A stretch of DNA of 64,000 nucleotides from Adlercreutzia muris (GTDB taxonomy: Bacteria; Actinomycetota; Coriobacteriia; Coriobacteriales; Eggerthellaceae), in assembly GCF_008831045.1 (NCBI RefSeq), contig NZ_WAJS01000007.1:30149-94148 (forward strand). Reading direction: 5' to 3'. Positions 31,067 to 39,358 of this stretch are shown here, one piece after another. Positions within the stretch are counted from its first letter, which is position 1. Each line of letters opens with the position of its first letter. A program made the position numbers and the translations under genes. The notes under the pieces were generated by a model. The model had not been told where the DNA came from. It searched no databases and saw only the letters and a program-made list of their open reading frames with translations.

Positions 31067-33792
31067 GAGAGCCTCCTTTCGCAGCCCACGGCCGGACAGT
31101 AAGAGCAGATGCCGGCAAAACGCGGGTCGGGGGCGATGTCCCCCGCGTACAGGCGGCCCACCCGCTCGGCCACGAGCGCCTCCACGGCATCCAGGTAGGC
31201 GTCGAAGTTCATGGGCACCATCGAGGAGCGGCCCACGAAGGGGTCCTCGCCGAAGACCGCCGTGTCGGCAGCGCCCGCCACCATGTCCTTCTCGGTGCGG
31301 GCGCGATAGGCCAAATACAGGGCGCCGGCGCAGTGCAGGCCCGCAAGGGTGGGGCGCAGCGCCTGGGCGTAGACGAGCCCCTGGATGCGCTTGGGCAAGG
31401 GAGGCGCCTCGGCATCGTCGCCCATGGCCGCGGCGTACTCGGCACTCACCGTACCCTTGTAGTCGATAACGGCGAAGCGGCCGGCGGTCTCGTCCACATC
31501 GATGCGGTCCACACGGCCGTTCACGCGCACGCCGGCGTAGTCCACACCGTCTTCCGCTGCTATGACGTGCTCATGGGCCCGCACCGCGAACGAGGGCGCG
31601 AAACGGGCCTGGCGGCGCAGGCTCTCGCGCAGCTGCGAGCGCAAACGCGCAAGCTCCAGCCCCTCGGCCTCGGTAAGCGCCACCAAGCGCCCGCTTCCCG
31701 GATCGAGGGTGGCCTGTTCGGCGGCCACTCCGTCGAAGGTCGCCTCGAACAGCGGCTCCCACGTTGCGGCGCAGGCGTCATCAAGGCGGGCGATGCCGCG
31801 CCGAGCCGCCTCGTCGTAGAAACGCGCCAGCACGCTGTGGGCGAAGCTGCCCTTCTCCAAGGGGCCGAAATCCTCGTCGAGGGCCGCCGCGCCGACACGC
31901 CGATCCAGGAACCACGCGTAAGGGCAGCCCACATACAGCTCGAGCGCCGAAGGGGACAGCACGACGACGGCGCGCCCCTCCTCGTCGGCCGTGCGCAAGA
32001 AGCGCACCAGATGGAGCCGGTCGAGGCGGCCGCGGCGCACCGCCCGCAGGGACACGCACTCTGCAACAGGCGCGAAGGCGGCACCGACCGAGGCCGGCAG
32101 ATCGTCCTCGCCGAGACGATGCGCGCCGCGCAGAAGGGGAACGGGAAGGCCGAAGGCGTCCTCGTCGCACTCGTCCCAGGAGGCCGCCTCGTCGGCATTC
32201 CCCGCAGCCCGGGCGGCCGCACGGGCATCGTCGGCCACCGCCGCGGCGAACTCCTTCAAGAGGAAGGCGGGATAGGCCTCCTCTCCCCCGGCGGTGCGCT
32301 GGACCACAACGAGGCCGAGACGGCGGCGCGCGGCGTCCTTCCCGGCGCGGAAACGGCGACGCTGCCGCTCCAGGGCATCGGCCGGCGCGGGAAGTCCCAG
32401 CTTCCGGGCCAAGCCGTCCAGCGCCGTCCGCGTCTGGGCGGCGGGGAAGGCGGCGTCGGTCATATCGGCCAGAATCACCGCGTCGTAGCTTTCCGGCAGA
32501 AGCGATGCCAGGCGGTCGAGCTCGGCGAACTCCACGCGCACGCCGTCGCGACCCGCAGCGCGGGCGTTCACGGAAACCTGGCGGGAAGCGAGAAGAGCCC
32601 CGGCATCGGCGAGCGGAACGCCCATCGACCAGGCAGCCTCGGCCAGTTCGGCAACGACGGCGGCAGAGGCGAGCTCCCGCGAGCGCTCGACGGGCGTGAG
32701 CCCCCGCGCCTCGCGCACCGCCTGCGCGAGCGTCTGGAGGTCGGCGGCGATGGCCGTGCGTCCGACAGCGTCGCCGCTGGCGGAGAAGGCGCGCTGCAGC
32801 CGCTCGAAGACGGCGAAGGTCGGAGAGGCCTCGCGCAGAAGCGCAGCAGCTGCCGGGCCGTCAGCGAGGCGGTCGCCGCGCAGCGCGCCGTTCAGGCGGC
32901 GGGCGCCCGCGCCGTCCATGCCAGAGAGCGCATTGTAGGCGAAGTCGGTAGCCGCCGCGGCGGGGCGCGCCGAGGAGCCGAGGCGCCCCACGGCGCCCCA
33001 CGCCCGCCCGACCAGCGTCTCCTCCCACGGCACGGCGCAGCGGAGGTCGCAGCCCGCGCCGTCAGCGGCCAAAGACGGCGCCAGCAGATCGTAGAGCGAG
33101 CGGGCATCCGGGCCGCACACGAGGGCCGTCGCCGCGCCCTCCCCCCACGCCCGGCCCAGCTCGCCCAGCACGAGCGCCGACACGGCTGCCGGACCCGCGG
33201 CCAGAAGCACGGAGAGCTCGACCCCCACGGGCAAGCCGCCGACGGCGAAGGGCTCTCCGCCGCCCGCGTCCGCGCAGCCGCACTGGCCCAGCAGCGCCAT
33301 CACACCCGGCCCCGCGTCCACCGGGTCGGACGCGACGACGGAGGGCAGGCGCACCTCGCCGGCGCAGGCCCCCTCCGCCAGAAGAAGTGCCGCCTCGTCG
33401 GCCTCGACGAGAGCAGCCTCCCCAAGGGCGGCGCGGTAGTCGGCACCAACCCGCAGCACCGCGCGCTCCCGCTCGGTCAGGGAGGCGTCCTCGCCGCAGC
33501 GTGCCAGGGCGCTTCCGTATCGGGCGAAGAACCGGGCGAGCAGCTCGGCCGTTCCCGCCGAGGCCACCAGAGCTTCCTGGTGCCGCAGCGCGGCGCCCAC
33601 GAGCAGCTCCCGCTGCGCGCGGCTCACAAGCGAGCGCCCGTCGCCCCACAGCTCCCACAGCTCGGCCACAAGCGTGGTCGGCGCCGCCCGGGCGGTGCCG
33701 AGCGATGCCGCCTCGCCGACAGCTGCGGCGCGCTTGGCGGCCCCATGGGCCTTCTCGATGGTCGCGTAGAGCTCCGTGACGGATTCGCGCAC
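31063..33792 (-). CDS. addB: AddB-type nuclease subunit (shortened N-terminus)
   Basis: A 909-aa partner of AddA. The C-terminal PD-(D/E)XK nuclease reads VNGRVDRIDVD and FAVIDYKG. Cysteines expected to hold an iron-sulfur cluster are present in YVGCPYAWFLDRR and the terminal CSYCPAVGC. Unlike Bacillus AddB (about 1150 aa), no N-terminal GxxGxGKT Walker A is visible; the protein begins about where the region after that motif would. First gene of the pair with addA. The call rests on the nuclease/Fe-S half; the helicase-like half is divergent. Confidence 0.82.
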   Translation of the reverse strand: MRESVTELYATIEKAHGAAKRAAAVGEAASLGTARAAPTTLVAELWELWGDGRSLVSRAQRELLVGAALRHQEALVASAGTAELLARFFARYGSALARCGEDASLTERERAVLRVGADYRAALGEAALVEADEAALLLAEGACAGEVRLPSVVASDPVDAGPGVMALLGQCGCADAGGGEPFAVGGLPVGVELSVLLAAGPAAVSALVLGELGRAWGEGAATALVCGPDARSLYDLLAPSLAADGAGCDLRCAVPWEETLVGRAWGAVGRLGSSARPAAAATDFAYNALSGMDGAGARRLNGALRGDRLADGPAAAALLREASPTFAVFERLQRAFSASGDAVGRTAIAADLQTLAQAVREARGLTPVERSRELASAAVVAELAEAAWSMGVPLADAGALLASRQVSVNARAAGRDGVRVEFAELDRLASLLPESYDAVILADMTDAAFPAAQTRTALDGLARKLGLPAPADALERQRRRFRAGKDAARRRLGLVVVQRTAGGEEAYPAFLLKEFAAAVADDARAAARAAGNADEAASWDECDEDAFGLPVPLLRGAHRLGEDDLPASVGAAFAPVAECVSLRAVRRGRLDRLHLVRFLRTADEEGRAVVVLSPSALELYVGCPYAWFLDRRVGAAALDEDFGPLEKGSFAHSVLARFYDEAARRGIARLDDACAATWEPLFEATFDGVAAEQATLDPGSGRLVALTEAEGLELARLRSQLRESLRRQARFAPSFAVRAHEHVIAAEDGVDYAGVRVNGRVDRIDVDETAGRFAVIDYKGTVSAEYAAAMGDDAEAPPLPKRIQGLVYAQALRPTLAGLHCAGALYLAYRARTEKDMVAGAADTAVFGEDPFVGRSSMVPMNFDAYLDAVEALVAERVGRLYAGDIAPDPRFAGICSYCPAVGCERRLS

Positions 33793-33957
33793 GCCCCGCT
33801 CCTTCCTCGTAGGTGTTCCGAACGCCCATTGTACCCCAACCGCGAGCCGCCTCGGCAGTCCCCTCCTCCCGCGAACCCGCGCACCCGACGTGAGGGCGCG
33901 GCGATGGGCGCGTTGCGTCTGCCCGACCGTCGCTTCCCCACTGCGGCCCTCGCGCGC

Positions 33958-34908
33958 TCAGTAACAGCCGGCCAGCTCCTGGGCCATGCGGGCCACGCCG
34001 CGGCGCGCCTCCAGGCGCTCGCGCTTGAAGTGCCACTGTCCGGCATCGAAGGCAGCCCCGAGGGCCACGGCGGCCACCCGGTACCACGTGCGCGCCCGGC
34101 GGAAGCTCTGCTCGCAGCCGCGCCCGCACTCGAAGGCCCGGGCCAAGCGCAGGGCGGCGTTGCCCGTCTGGGCGCGGTCCTCGTCGATGCGCCCGTTCTC
34201 CACATCGAAGGCTTGACGGTACAGCGAAAGCGCCCGGGCCTCATCGGCCGCGCATCCGCGCCCGGCCGCCACCAACTCGCCGAGGCGCCACGCGCACTCG
34301 CCGTGACCATGCAGGGCGCCGAAGCTGAAATGGCAATAGGCCCGCTCGTCCAAGGGCGTGTCGGCGGCATGGAGCGCCCGGCACTCCAGCAGCCCGCGCC
34401 AGTACTCCCCCTCGCACAGATCGTCGGCGTAGATAATGCCGAGGCGGCAGTGGGCCCCCACGCTGCCCCGGGCCGCCGCATGCAGAAGCAGGATCTCCGC
34501 CGCCCGGTAGCAGTCGATGCGACGGCGGCGGTGCTCCTGCCCCACCAGCCCCAGCGCCTCGGCGAAGCATGCCTCGGCCAGCTCCATGGCGCGCCAGCCG
34601 CCCCGGTCGGGACCGGCGGGGTAAGACGCCGTGAACACTCGGCCGGGGCCTTCCTGGGCAGGCTCGCTCACCCAGATGCGCGGCAGGCGCTCGGCGGCCT
34701 CCGCGCCCTGCCGGTCGATCGCGAACACGCCGGCATCGGCCTGGCGGCACCGCCAGCGGGGCCCGCGCAGCACCTGGGGCACAAAGCTCGTTTTCGCCCC
34801 GCCGTTGGCCCGGCGCGCGCTCGGCGAGCCGAACACGGCGCGGGCAGTGCGCTGAGCAAGCGTGATGGCGCCGTCCCGGCGCCCCAAGGCAGCGACGGCG
34901 CTAGTCAT
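33958..34908 (-). CDS. Sel1-like repeat protein
   Basis: A 316-aa protein whose C-terminal two thirds contain Sel1/TPR-like helical repeats: AARGSVGAHCRLGIIYAD, HGECAWRLGELVAAGRG and TGNAALRLARAFECGRG. Each pairs alanine-rich helices with G-x-G turns. Such repeats form protein-binding solenoids. There is no signal peptide or membrane segment, so it is probably cytoplasmic. It overlaps the HIRAN gene by 8 bp and has GGAGGTG in front of its ATG, so the two are co-translated. The N-terminal 100 residues are not recognised. Confidence 0.75.
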   Translation of the reverse strand: MTSAVAALGRRDGAITLAQRTARAVFGSPSARRANGGAKTSFVPQVLRGPRWRCRQADAGVFAIDRQGAEAAERLPRIWVSEPAQEGPGRVFTASYPAGPDRGGWRAMELAEACFAEALGLVGQEHRRRRIDCYRAAEILLLHAAARGSVGAHCRLGIIYADDLCEGEYWRGLLECRALHAADTPLDERAYCHFSFGALHGHGECAWRLGELVAAGRGCAADEARALSLYRQAFDVENGRIDEDRAQTGNAALRLARAFECGRGCEQSFRRARTWYRVAAVALGAAFDAGQWHFKRERLEARRGVARMAQELAGCY

Positions 34909-35227
34909 TGAGACGCACCTCCATTACCAGGCGGCACCAGGCGCCCACCTGCTCGCGGGCCGTGAGGCGCCCTTCCACCAACTTGCCGCCGTCCAACAGG
35001 CGCCCCACGAACTCGTTGCACTCGCAGGACACATACCCGATGCGCCGATCCCGCCCGTCGCGCACCTCCACGGCCCAGGGATCGAAGCGGTTCGCGGCGT
35101 CGCGCACGAGCGAGAAGCGCTCGCCTTTCGCATAGCCCTCGGCTATCTCGGCCACTCCGGGCACGTGCCTCGTGCCCGCCACCGTCGTCTCTTCCACGAC
35201 GCAGATCGATGATGTTGTGTTTGCCAT
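34901..35227 (-). CDS. HIRAN-domain protein
   Basis: A 108-aa single-domain protein. TTVAGTRHVPG, LVRDAANRFDPWAVEV and RRIGYV are the hallmark strands of the HIRAN domain, found in DNA-repair factors (HLTF/Rad5) where it binds 3' DNA ends, and as stand-alone bacterial proteins of unknown role. GGAGGACG precedes the ATG. Coupled with the Sel1-repeat gene and adjacent to addAB, which suggests but does not prove a DNA-processing role. Confidence 0.85.
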   Translation of the reverse strand: MANTTSSICVVEETTVAGTRHVPGVAEIAEGYAKGERFSLVRDAANRFDPWAVEVRDGRDRRIGYVSCECNEFVGRLLDGGKLVEGRLTAREQVGAWCRLVMEVRLND

Positions 35228-35427
35228 GGCGTCCTCCGTTTCGTCGAATGCGTTGAGAGCATCTTACGCCGCAGCCTCGTCTAGCGTGTCCCTTTTCTGG
35301 TACAGCTATGAATTCTTATGCCAAGACGGCATCATATTGTTAGCCATGGTTGATTATCTGGCGGGACCCATGGTACACTGCCCGCCATTCAAACAGGCAA
35401 CTGCGCCCGATGACGAGGAGAAGCCCC

Positions 35428-35685
35428 GTGAAGAATCCCAAGAAGAAGGACAAGAAGCACCGCAAGGCCGACAGCGACAAGAAGGCCGCCGCGCTCAAGC
35501 GCAAGAAGAAGCACACCGGCTGCAAGGGCGAGAAGGGCGCCGCCGGCTGCAAAGGCTGCGAGAAGGCGAAAGCCGCGCTTAAAATCGAGCACTGCACCTG
35601 CTGCAAGAAGCACTGCCCGCTCTCGAAGCCCAAATGCGGCAAGGGCCGCCGCCTGGCCGCCGCCCTCAAGCTGCGGGAGAAATAG
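35428..35685 (+). CDS. Small Lys/Cys-rich protein, possible metal binder
   Basis: About 85 residues, extremely basic (KNPKKKDKKHRK) with nine cysteines in the second half, including CKGC and CTCCKKHC. The GTG start, with GAGGAG 7 bases upstream, fits better than the in-frame ATG 18 bp earlier. The spacing of cysteines suggests zinc or other metal binding and the charge suggests nucleic-acid contact; the family is not recognised. It is the only plus-strand gene between the DDAH and XRE genes. Confidence 0.6.
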   Translation: MKNPKKKDKKHRKADSDKKAAALKRKKKHTGCKGEKGAAGCKGCEKAKAALKIEHCTCCKKHCPLSKPKCGKGRRLAAALKLREK

Positions 35686-35783
35686 CCTCAAGGCGAGCCG
35701 CTTCGGCACCGTCGTCTTCGCGTACTGCTGAAATCGCTCTTTTGAGATGTTCTCCGCTGTTCCAGCGCTTGGGTTCGGTCCTT

Positions 35784-36671
35784 CTACGCCGAAATTATCC
35801 TCATAACATCTCGATAGGCCTCATCGAGCACCCTCCCCAGAGCCTCCAAATATGCAGGTCGGTTTGCTGTTTTCTCCCAAAGTTTCGGAGGAAGGAATCG
35901 GCTCATCTGAGCGACGAACGCCTCTGACCGCACGCACTCAACCGCGCGTCGCCTACCATCGGCGAGTAGCTCTTCTGACGATTTTCCTCCACCATAGTCG
36001 TACACCTTGCGCAGCGTCAGATCCGCCACGATGGGCAGATCGACACTGGGCTGATGCAGTATCCAAGGAATATCCCAGAGATCGCGATATCGCGGCGTCT
36101 TCACCTGCTGCGAGAACGAGATGAGCTTATCGGCGAGAATCTCACCGAGCGATTGGCAACCGACGGGAATGCTGCCGTACATGCCTTGAATTTCTGGGTA
36201 GTTCTCCGTGACAAGCCTTATCTCGCGCGTGTAAGAGGGAACCCGCGCGATCTCTATCTTGATCTTCTGAGAAGGCAAGTCCGGTCGCTCGGGTGCGGTA
36301 TCTACCACCACCTGCCAGCGCTTCATGGAACCGCCGCCTTCGAACTGCTTGATCTTCTTCGGATCCTTCACTCGGACGTCAACGCCGAACTTCCCCTTAA
36401 GGCTATCGCGGATAATATCCCTGAATCCTTCAAGGTCCGTCGCGTTCAAGTCTTCCCGCGTATTGAAGTCCAAGTCCTCGCTGTAGCGCGCAGAGCCGTA
36501 GCAGAGCCTGAGGCAAGTGCCTCCTTGAAAGTTCAGACGAGAAAGCCATTTAGATTTTCCAAGCGCCTCAAGAATCTCATAGTGAATGAGCTCTTTCTCA
36601 ACAACGGGCAGCAATCCCTCGATGCCATTTCCCTTCGCTACACTCAACGAGAATGTTTGAAACTCACTCAT
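35784..36671 (-). CDS. abiEii: AbiEii-type nucleotidyltransferase toxin
   Basis: Toxin half of a type IV toxin-antitoxin/abortive-infection pair. The 295-aa protein has NFQGGTCLRLCYG followed by ARYSEDLDF, the G-S/T and D-x-D catalytic pattern of the AbiEii/MenT nucleotidyltransferases, and a C-terminal helical domain (YRDLWDIPW). Known MenT members transfer nucleotides to tRNA acceptor ends. The ATG with AGGAGG in front overlaps the antitoxin stop by 8 bp. Base composition is visibly lower in GC than neighbouring housekeeping genes, which suggests transfer. Confidence 0.9.
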   Translation of the reverse strand: MSEFQTFSLSVAKGNGIEGLLPVVEKELIHYEILEALGKSKWLSRLNFQGGTCLRLCYGSARYSEDLDFNTREDLNATDLEGFRDIIRDSLKGKFGVDVRVKDPKKIKQFEGGGSMKRWQVVVDTAPERPDLPSQKIKIEIARVPSYTREIRLVTENYPEIQGMYGSIPVGCQSLGEILADKLISFSQQVKTPRYRDLWDIPWILHQPSVDLPIVADLTLRKVYDYGGGKSSEELLADGRRRAVECVRSEAFVAQMSRFLPPKLWEKTANRPAYLEALGRVLDEAYRDVMRIISA

Positions 36672-37200
36672 CGTCTTCAACCTCCTCCCAATCAATCAGC
36701 TCAATCGATCGTCCCGCGCGAAGAAGGTCTTCGACGACCTTCTTCTTTGTAGCGAGCCTCAGAGCATGGCCGGGATAATCGACCGTATTCTCTAGCACAT
36801 ATTGCCGGCTTCGTGCCGTATGGATGAACTCAACCGTCCCAAAGGGAGTGGGAAACTCCCCCTCTTTCCCCGTTGTGACGATCGTGATCCTGCCTACCGG
36901 GATCTGGGAGATAACACTCCACAGAGAGGCGGCGCTCTCCATGCTTATGTAGTTCATCTCCCCTGGCCTGAGGGCGACGGCAATCTCCTCGATAGCCGGC
37001 ACCATACCCCCCTCCGCGTTGTTGTGCCAATACAAATCGCGGGCAATATGGAGCAGGCTTTTCGCTTTCACCAGCCGGGCGATAGTGCCGCGGAGTTTCC
37101 CACCTTCCTCGCCGAACACCAAGGACAGCTCGTGCGTTCTAAATGCACGCTTTCGGCTTTTGAACGAGACCAGCGCTCTATCCGCGTCGTATAGCTTCAT
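36664..37200 (-). CDS. abiEi: AbiEi-type antitoxin / transcriptional autoregulator
   Basis: A 178-aa partner of the downstream AbiEii toxin. The N-terminal winged-helix part (FRTHELSLVFGEEGGKLRGTIARLVKAKSLLHIARDLYWHN, read as the usual AbiEi_4-like start) is followed by the C-terminal antitoxin domain with ISMESAASLWSVISQIP. AbiEi proteins repress their own promoter through inverted repeats, and such a repeat lies directly upstream. AAGGAT precedes the ATG. Confidence 0.87.
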   Translation of the reverse strand: MKLYDADRALVSFKSRKRAFRTHELSLVFGEEGGKLRGTIARLVKAKSLLHIARDLYWHNNAEGGMVPAIEEIAVALRPGEMNYISMESAASLWSVISQIPVGRITIVTTGKEGEFPTPFGTVEFIHTARSRQYVLENTVDYPGHALRLATKKKVVEDLLRAGRSIELIDWEEVEDDE

Positions 37201-37209
37201 AAGAATCCT

Positions 37210-37255
37210 TATCTCTACCGTTATAGAGTAATTTTACTACACAACAGTAGAGATA
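37210..37255 (-). promoter_or_regulatory. Inverted-repeat operator upstream of the AbiE pair
   Basis: Perfect 9-bp inverted repeat TATCTCTAC (37210-37218) and GTAGAGATA (37247-37255), 28 bp apart, in a strongly AT-rich segment that also holds a TATAAC -10-like box on the minus strand. Position and form match AbiEi autoregulation. Confidence 0.7.
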
Positions 37256-37272
37256 ACTATAGATGAAAGGCT

Positions 37273-38877
37273 CTAAACATCCCCGTCCAAGGGCTCGGCG
37301 TCTACGACCTCGCCATCGGGCGCCTCGTCGGCGCGAGCAGCCGCCTTCGCATCGCGGGCCTCATCTAACAGGGCCTTCATGGTAGGGTTCTTGCGGGTGA
37401 GCTTCTTCACCGTGAGGTCCTCGGCCTTGTCGTTGGCCAGGCGCAGCTGGTTCTCGCTGCCGATCAGGTTGTCCTTGATCTTCTGCAAATGGTCGATGGA
37501 CTTGTCGATCTCCTCAATGGCCTTGCGGAACTTGTCGGAGGCGATGCGGTAGTTGCGCCCGAACTTGTCCTTGAAGTCGGCCAGCTGGTCCTCGAAGTTC
37601 GTCACGTCGATGTTCTGCTGGCGCACGAGCGCCAGTTCCCGACGATACTGAAGCGACGAGAGGGCCGCGTTGCGCAGCAGCGTGATGAGCGGGATGAAGA
37701 ACTGCGGGCGGATGACGTACATCTTATCGTAGCGGTAGGACACGTCGGTGATGCCGGCGTTGTACAGCTCGTTGTCCGGCTCGAGCAGCGACACGAGCAC
37801 CGCGTACTCGCAGCCCTTCTTCGCGCGGTCGGCGTCCAGCTTCTTGAAGTGCGACTCGTTGGTCTTTCGGTGCGTGGAATCGTCGGCCTCGTTCTTCATC
37901 TCGAACATGATGGAGACGATCTCGTTGCCCTCCTCATCGAAGTCGCGGAAGACGAAGTCGCCCTTGGTGCCCTCCACCACCTCGTTGTCCTTCTCGAAGT
38001 AGGCGCGCGGGAAGGCCGTGGGGCGCAGGCGGTTGAACTCGATCTCGCAGTGCTGCTCGAGCGATTCGCCGAGCATCTTGGTGGACAGTCGCGCCTTCAT
38101 GTCCTGGATGCGCTCGATCTCGCGCTCGCGGTCGGCGATGAGCTCGTCCTTCATCTTCAGCTTCTCGGCGAGCTCCACCTTGTGCTCCGCCTCGGCCCGA
38201 GAGAGCGCCTCGCGCTCGCGTTCCACCTGGGCGCGCAGCTCGTCACGCTCGCGCTCCACCGCCACGCGAGCGTCCTTGGCGGCGGCGTTGGCCCGCTGCA
38301 CCGCCAGCTGGGTTTCCATAGACGCCTGCTGCCGCTGGCTCTCCAGCTTCTGGGCCAGCTCATCGCGCTCACGCTCGGCGGCCCGCAGCTGCTCGGCGCC
38401 GGCGGCCTCGGCCTCGCTCACCGCCAGCTTGCGGGCGATCTCGGCCTCGCTCGCCTGGGCGGACAGCTTCGCCCGGAGCTCATCGCGCTCCTTGACCAGC
38501 GCCGTTTGGTCGGCCGCGGCGGTCAGGCGAAGCGTTTCCTCCTGCGCCGCCAGCTGGGCGCGCAGGGCCTCCACCTGCTTCTCCAGCTCGGCCTTCTCGC
38601 CCTGCGCTGCTATCTGGAAGTCCTTCGCCTGGGCCTTGAAGCGCTCGGTCTGGGCGGCCAGCTGTCCGTCGCGCTCGGCAATTTGGGCGCGCAGGGCCTC
38701 CTCGGCCTTGGTCACCGCGAGGGCCACCTCCTGCTCGCGGGACTTCTCGGCCAAGGAGACGCGGGCGTCCACCTCGCGTCGGAACTCCTGATCGCGCACT
38801 TGGCTGAGGATGGCGGCGTATCCGCTTTCGTCTACCGTGAAAGCCTCGCCGCAATGGGGGCATTTGATCTCGTTCAT
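37273..38877 (-). CDS. DUF2130 protein (coiled-coil, RmuC-like predicted nuclease)
   Basis: A 534-aa protein: an N-terminal zinc-ribbon-like CPHCGEAF, a long Glu/Ala/Arg coiled coil (about residues 40-250), then the DUF2130 domain with EFNRLRPTAFPRAYF, GDFVFRDFDEEGNEIVSIMFEMKNE and SSLQYRRELALVRQQNIDV. The D...E-x-K arrangement is compatible with a PD-(D/E)XK nuclease fold, as in RmuC; activity is unproven. It starts 10 bp after the YolD-like gene and so appears to be the third gene of the LexA-controlled Y-polymerase operon. The second of two adjacent ATGs is chosen for better spacing to AAAGGA. Confidence 0.85.
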   Translation of the reverse strand: MNEIKCPHCGEAFTVDESGYAAILSQVRDQEFRREVDARVSLAEKSREQEVALAVTKAEEALRAQIAERDGQLAAQTERFKAQAKDFQIAAQGEKAELEKQVEALRAQLAAQEETLRLTAAADQTALVKERDELRAKLSAQASEAEIARKLAVSEAEAAGAEQLRAAERERDELAQKLESQRQQASMETQLAVQRANAAAKDARVAVERERDELRAQVEREREALSRAEAEHKVELAEKLKMKDELIADREREIERIQDMKARLSTKMLGESLEQHCEIEFNRLRPTAFPRAYFEKDNEVVEGTKGDFVFRDFDEEGNEIVSIMFEMKNEADDSTHRKTNESHFKKLDADRAKKGCEYAVLVSLLEPDNELYNAGITDVSYRYDKMYVIRPQFFIPLITLLRNAALSSLQYRRELALVRQQNIDVTNFEDQLADFKDKFGRNYRIASDKFRKAIEEIDKSIDHLQKIKDNLIGSENQLRLANDKAEDLTVKKLTRKNPTMKALLDEARDAKAAARADEAPDGEVVDAEPLDGDV

Positions 38878-38887
38878 CATCGTCCTT

Positions 38888-39358
38888 TCAGGGGAGCGCC
38901 TCCAAGGCGCAGAGCTCGTCGAAGGGAATGCGCTCGCGTACAATCCATAAGTCATGATAGATCATATCTACCTGGCTGACTGTCCCAACAACGGTTCGGT
39001 AAGCGTCATTTTCGTAGAAAGTGGCCCGAACGAGCTGCCCGCGGCGCACCTGGGCCAATGCCTCGCCGAGCTCGCGGGCCTCCACGTCGGACAGGGGCCG
39101 GCGCGGCTCGACGACGCGCTCCCGCTCCCGCACCAGATCGTAATAGCCGCGCAAGGCGGCGAAGGGCGAGAACTGCCGGGCCCGGTCGGGGTGGGGCCGC
39201 CCCAGCCCTGCGGGGACGGGCCGGTCGATGTCGGACGGAACCGGCAGATCGCCCCGCTGCGCCGCCACCGGCACGCAGGCGCCTCCGCCCGCAGCGCCTC
39301 CGTCGGGCGCGGGCACCTCTTCCCACACAAGCCCCTCGAAGGCACCTTCCCTAGCCAT
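38888..39358 (-). CDS. YolD-like protein
   Basis: A 156-aa protein with the YolD signature DRARQFSPFAALRGYYDLVRE and a C-terminal beta-rich part (GQLVRATFYENDAYRTVVGTV). YolD-like proteins are partners of Gram-positive Y-family polymerases such as UvrX/YqjW and are thought to act in SOS mutagenesis, analogous to UmuD. The first 50 residues are low-complexity. It overlaps the polymerase stop by 8 bp, indicating coupled translation. Confidence 0.85.
   Translation of the reverse strand: MAREGAFEGLVWEEVPAPDGGAAGGGACVPVAAQRGDLPVPSDIDRPVPAGLGRPHPDRARQFSPFAALRGYYDLVRERERVVEPRRPLSDVEARELGEALAQVRRGQLVRATFYENDAYRTVVGTVSQVDMIYHDLWIVRERIPFDELCALEALP

Noticed and set aside
33062..34129. A 355-codon minus-strand frame spanning the addB start
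   Set aside because: Arg/Gly-rich out-of-frame shadow of addB and the Sel1-repeat gene with no domain features.
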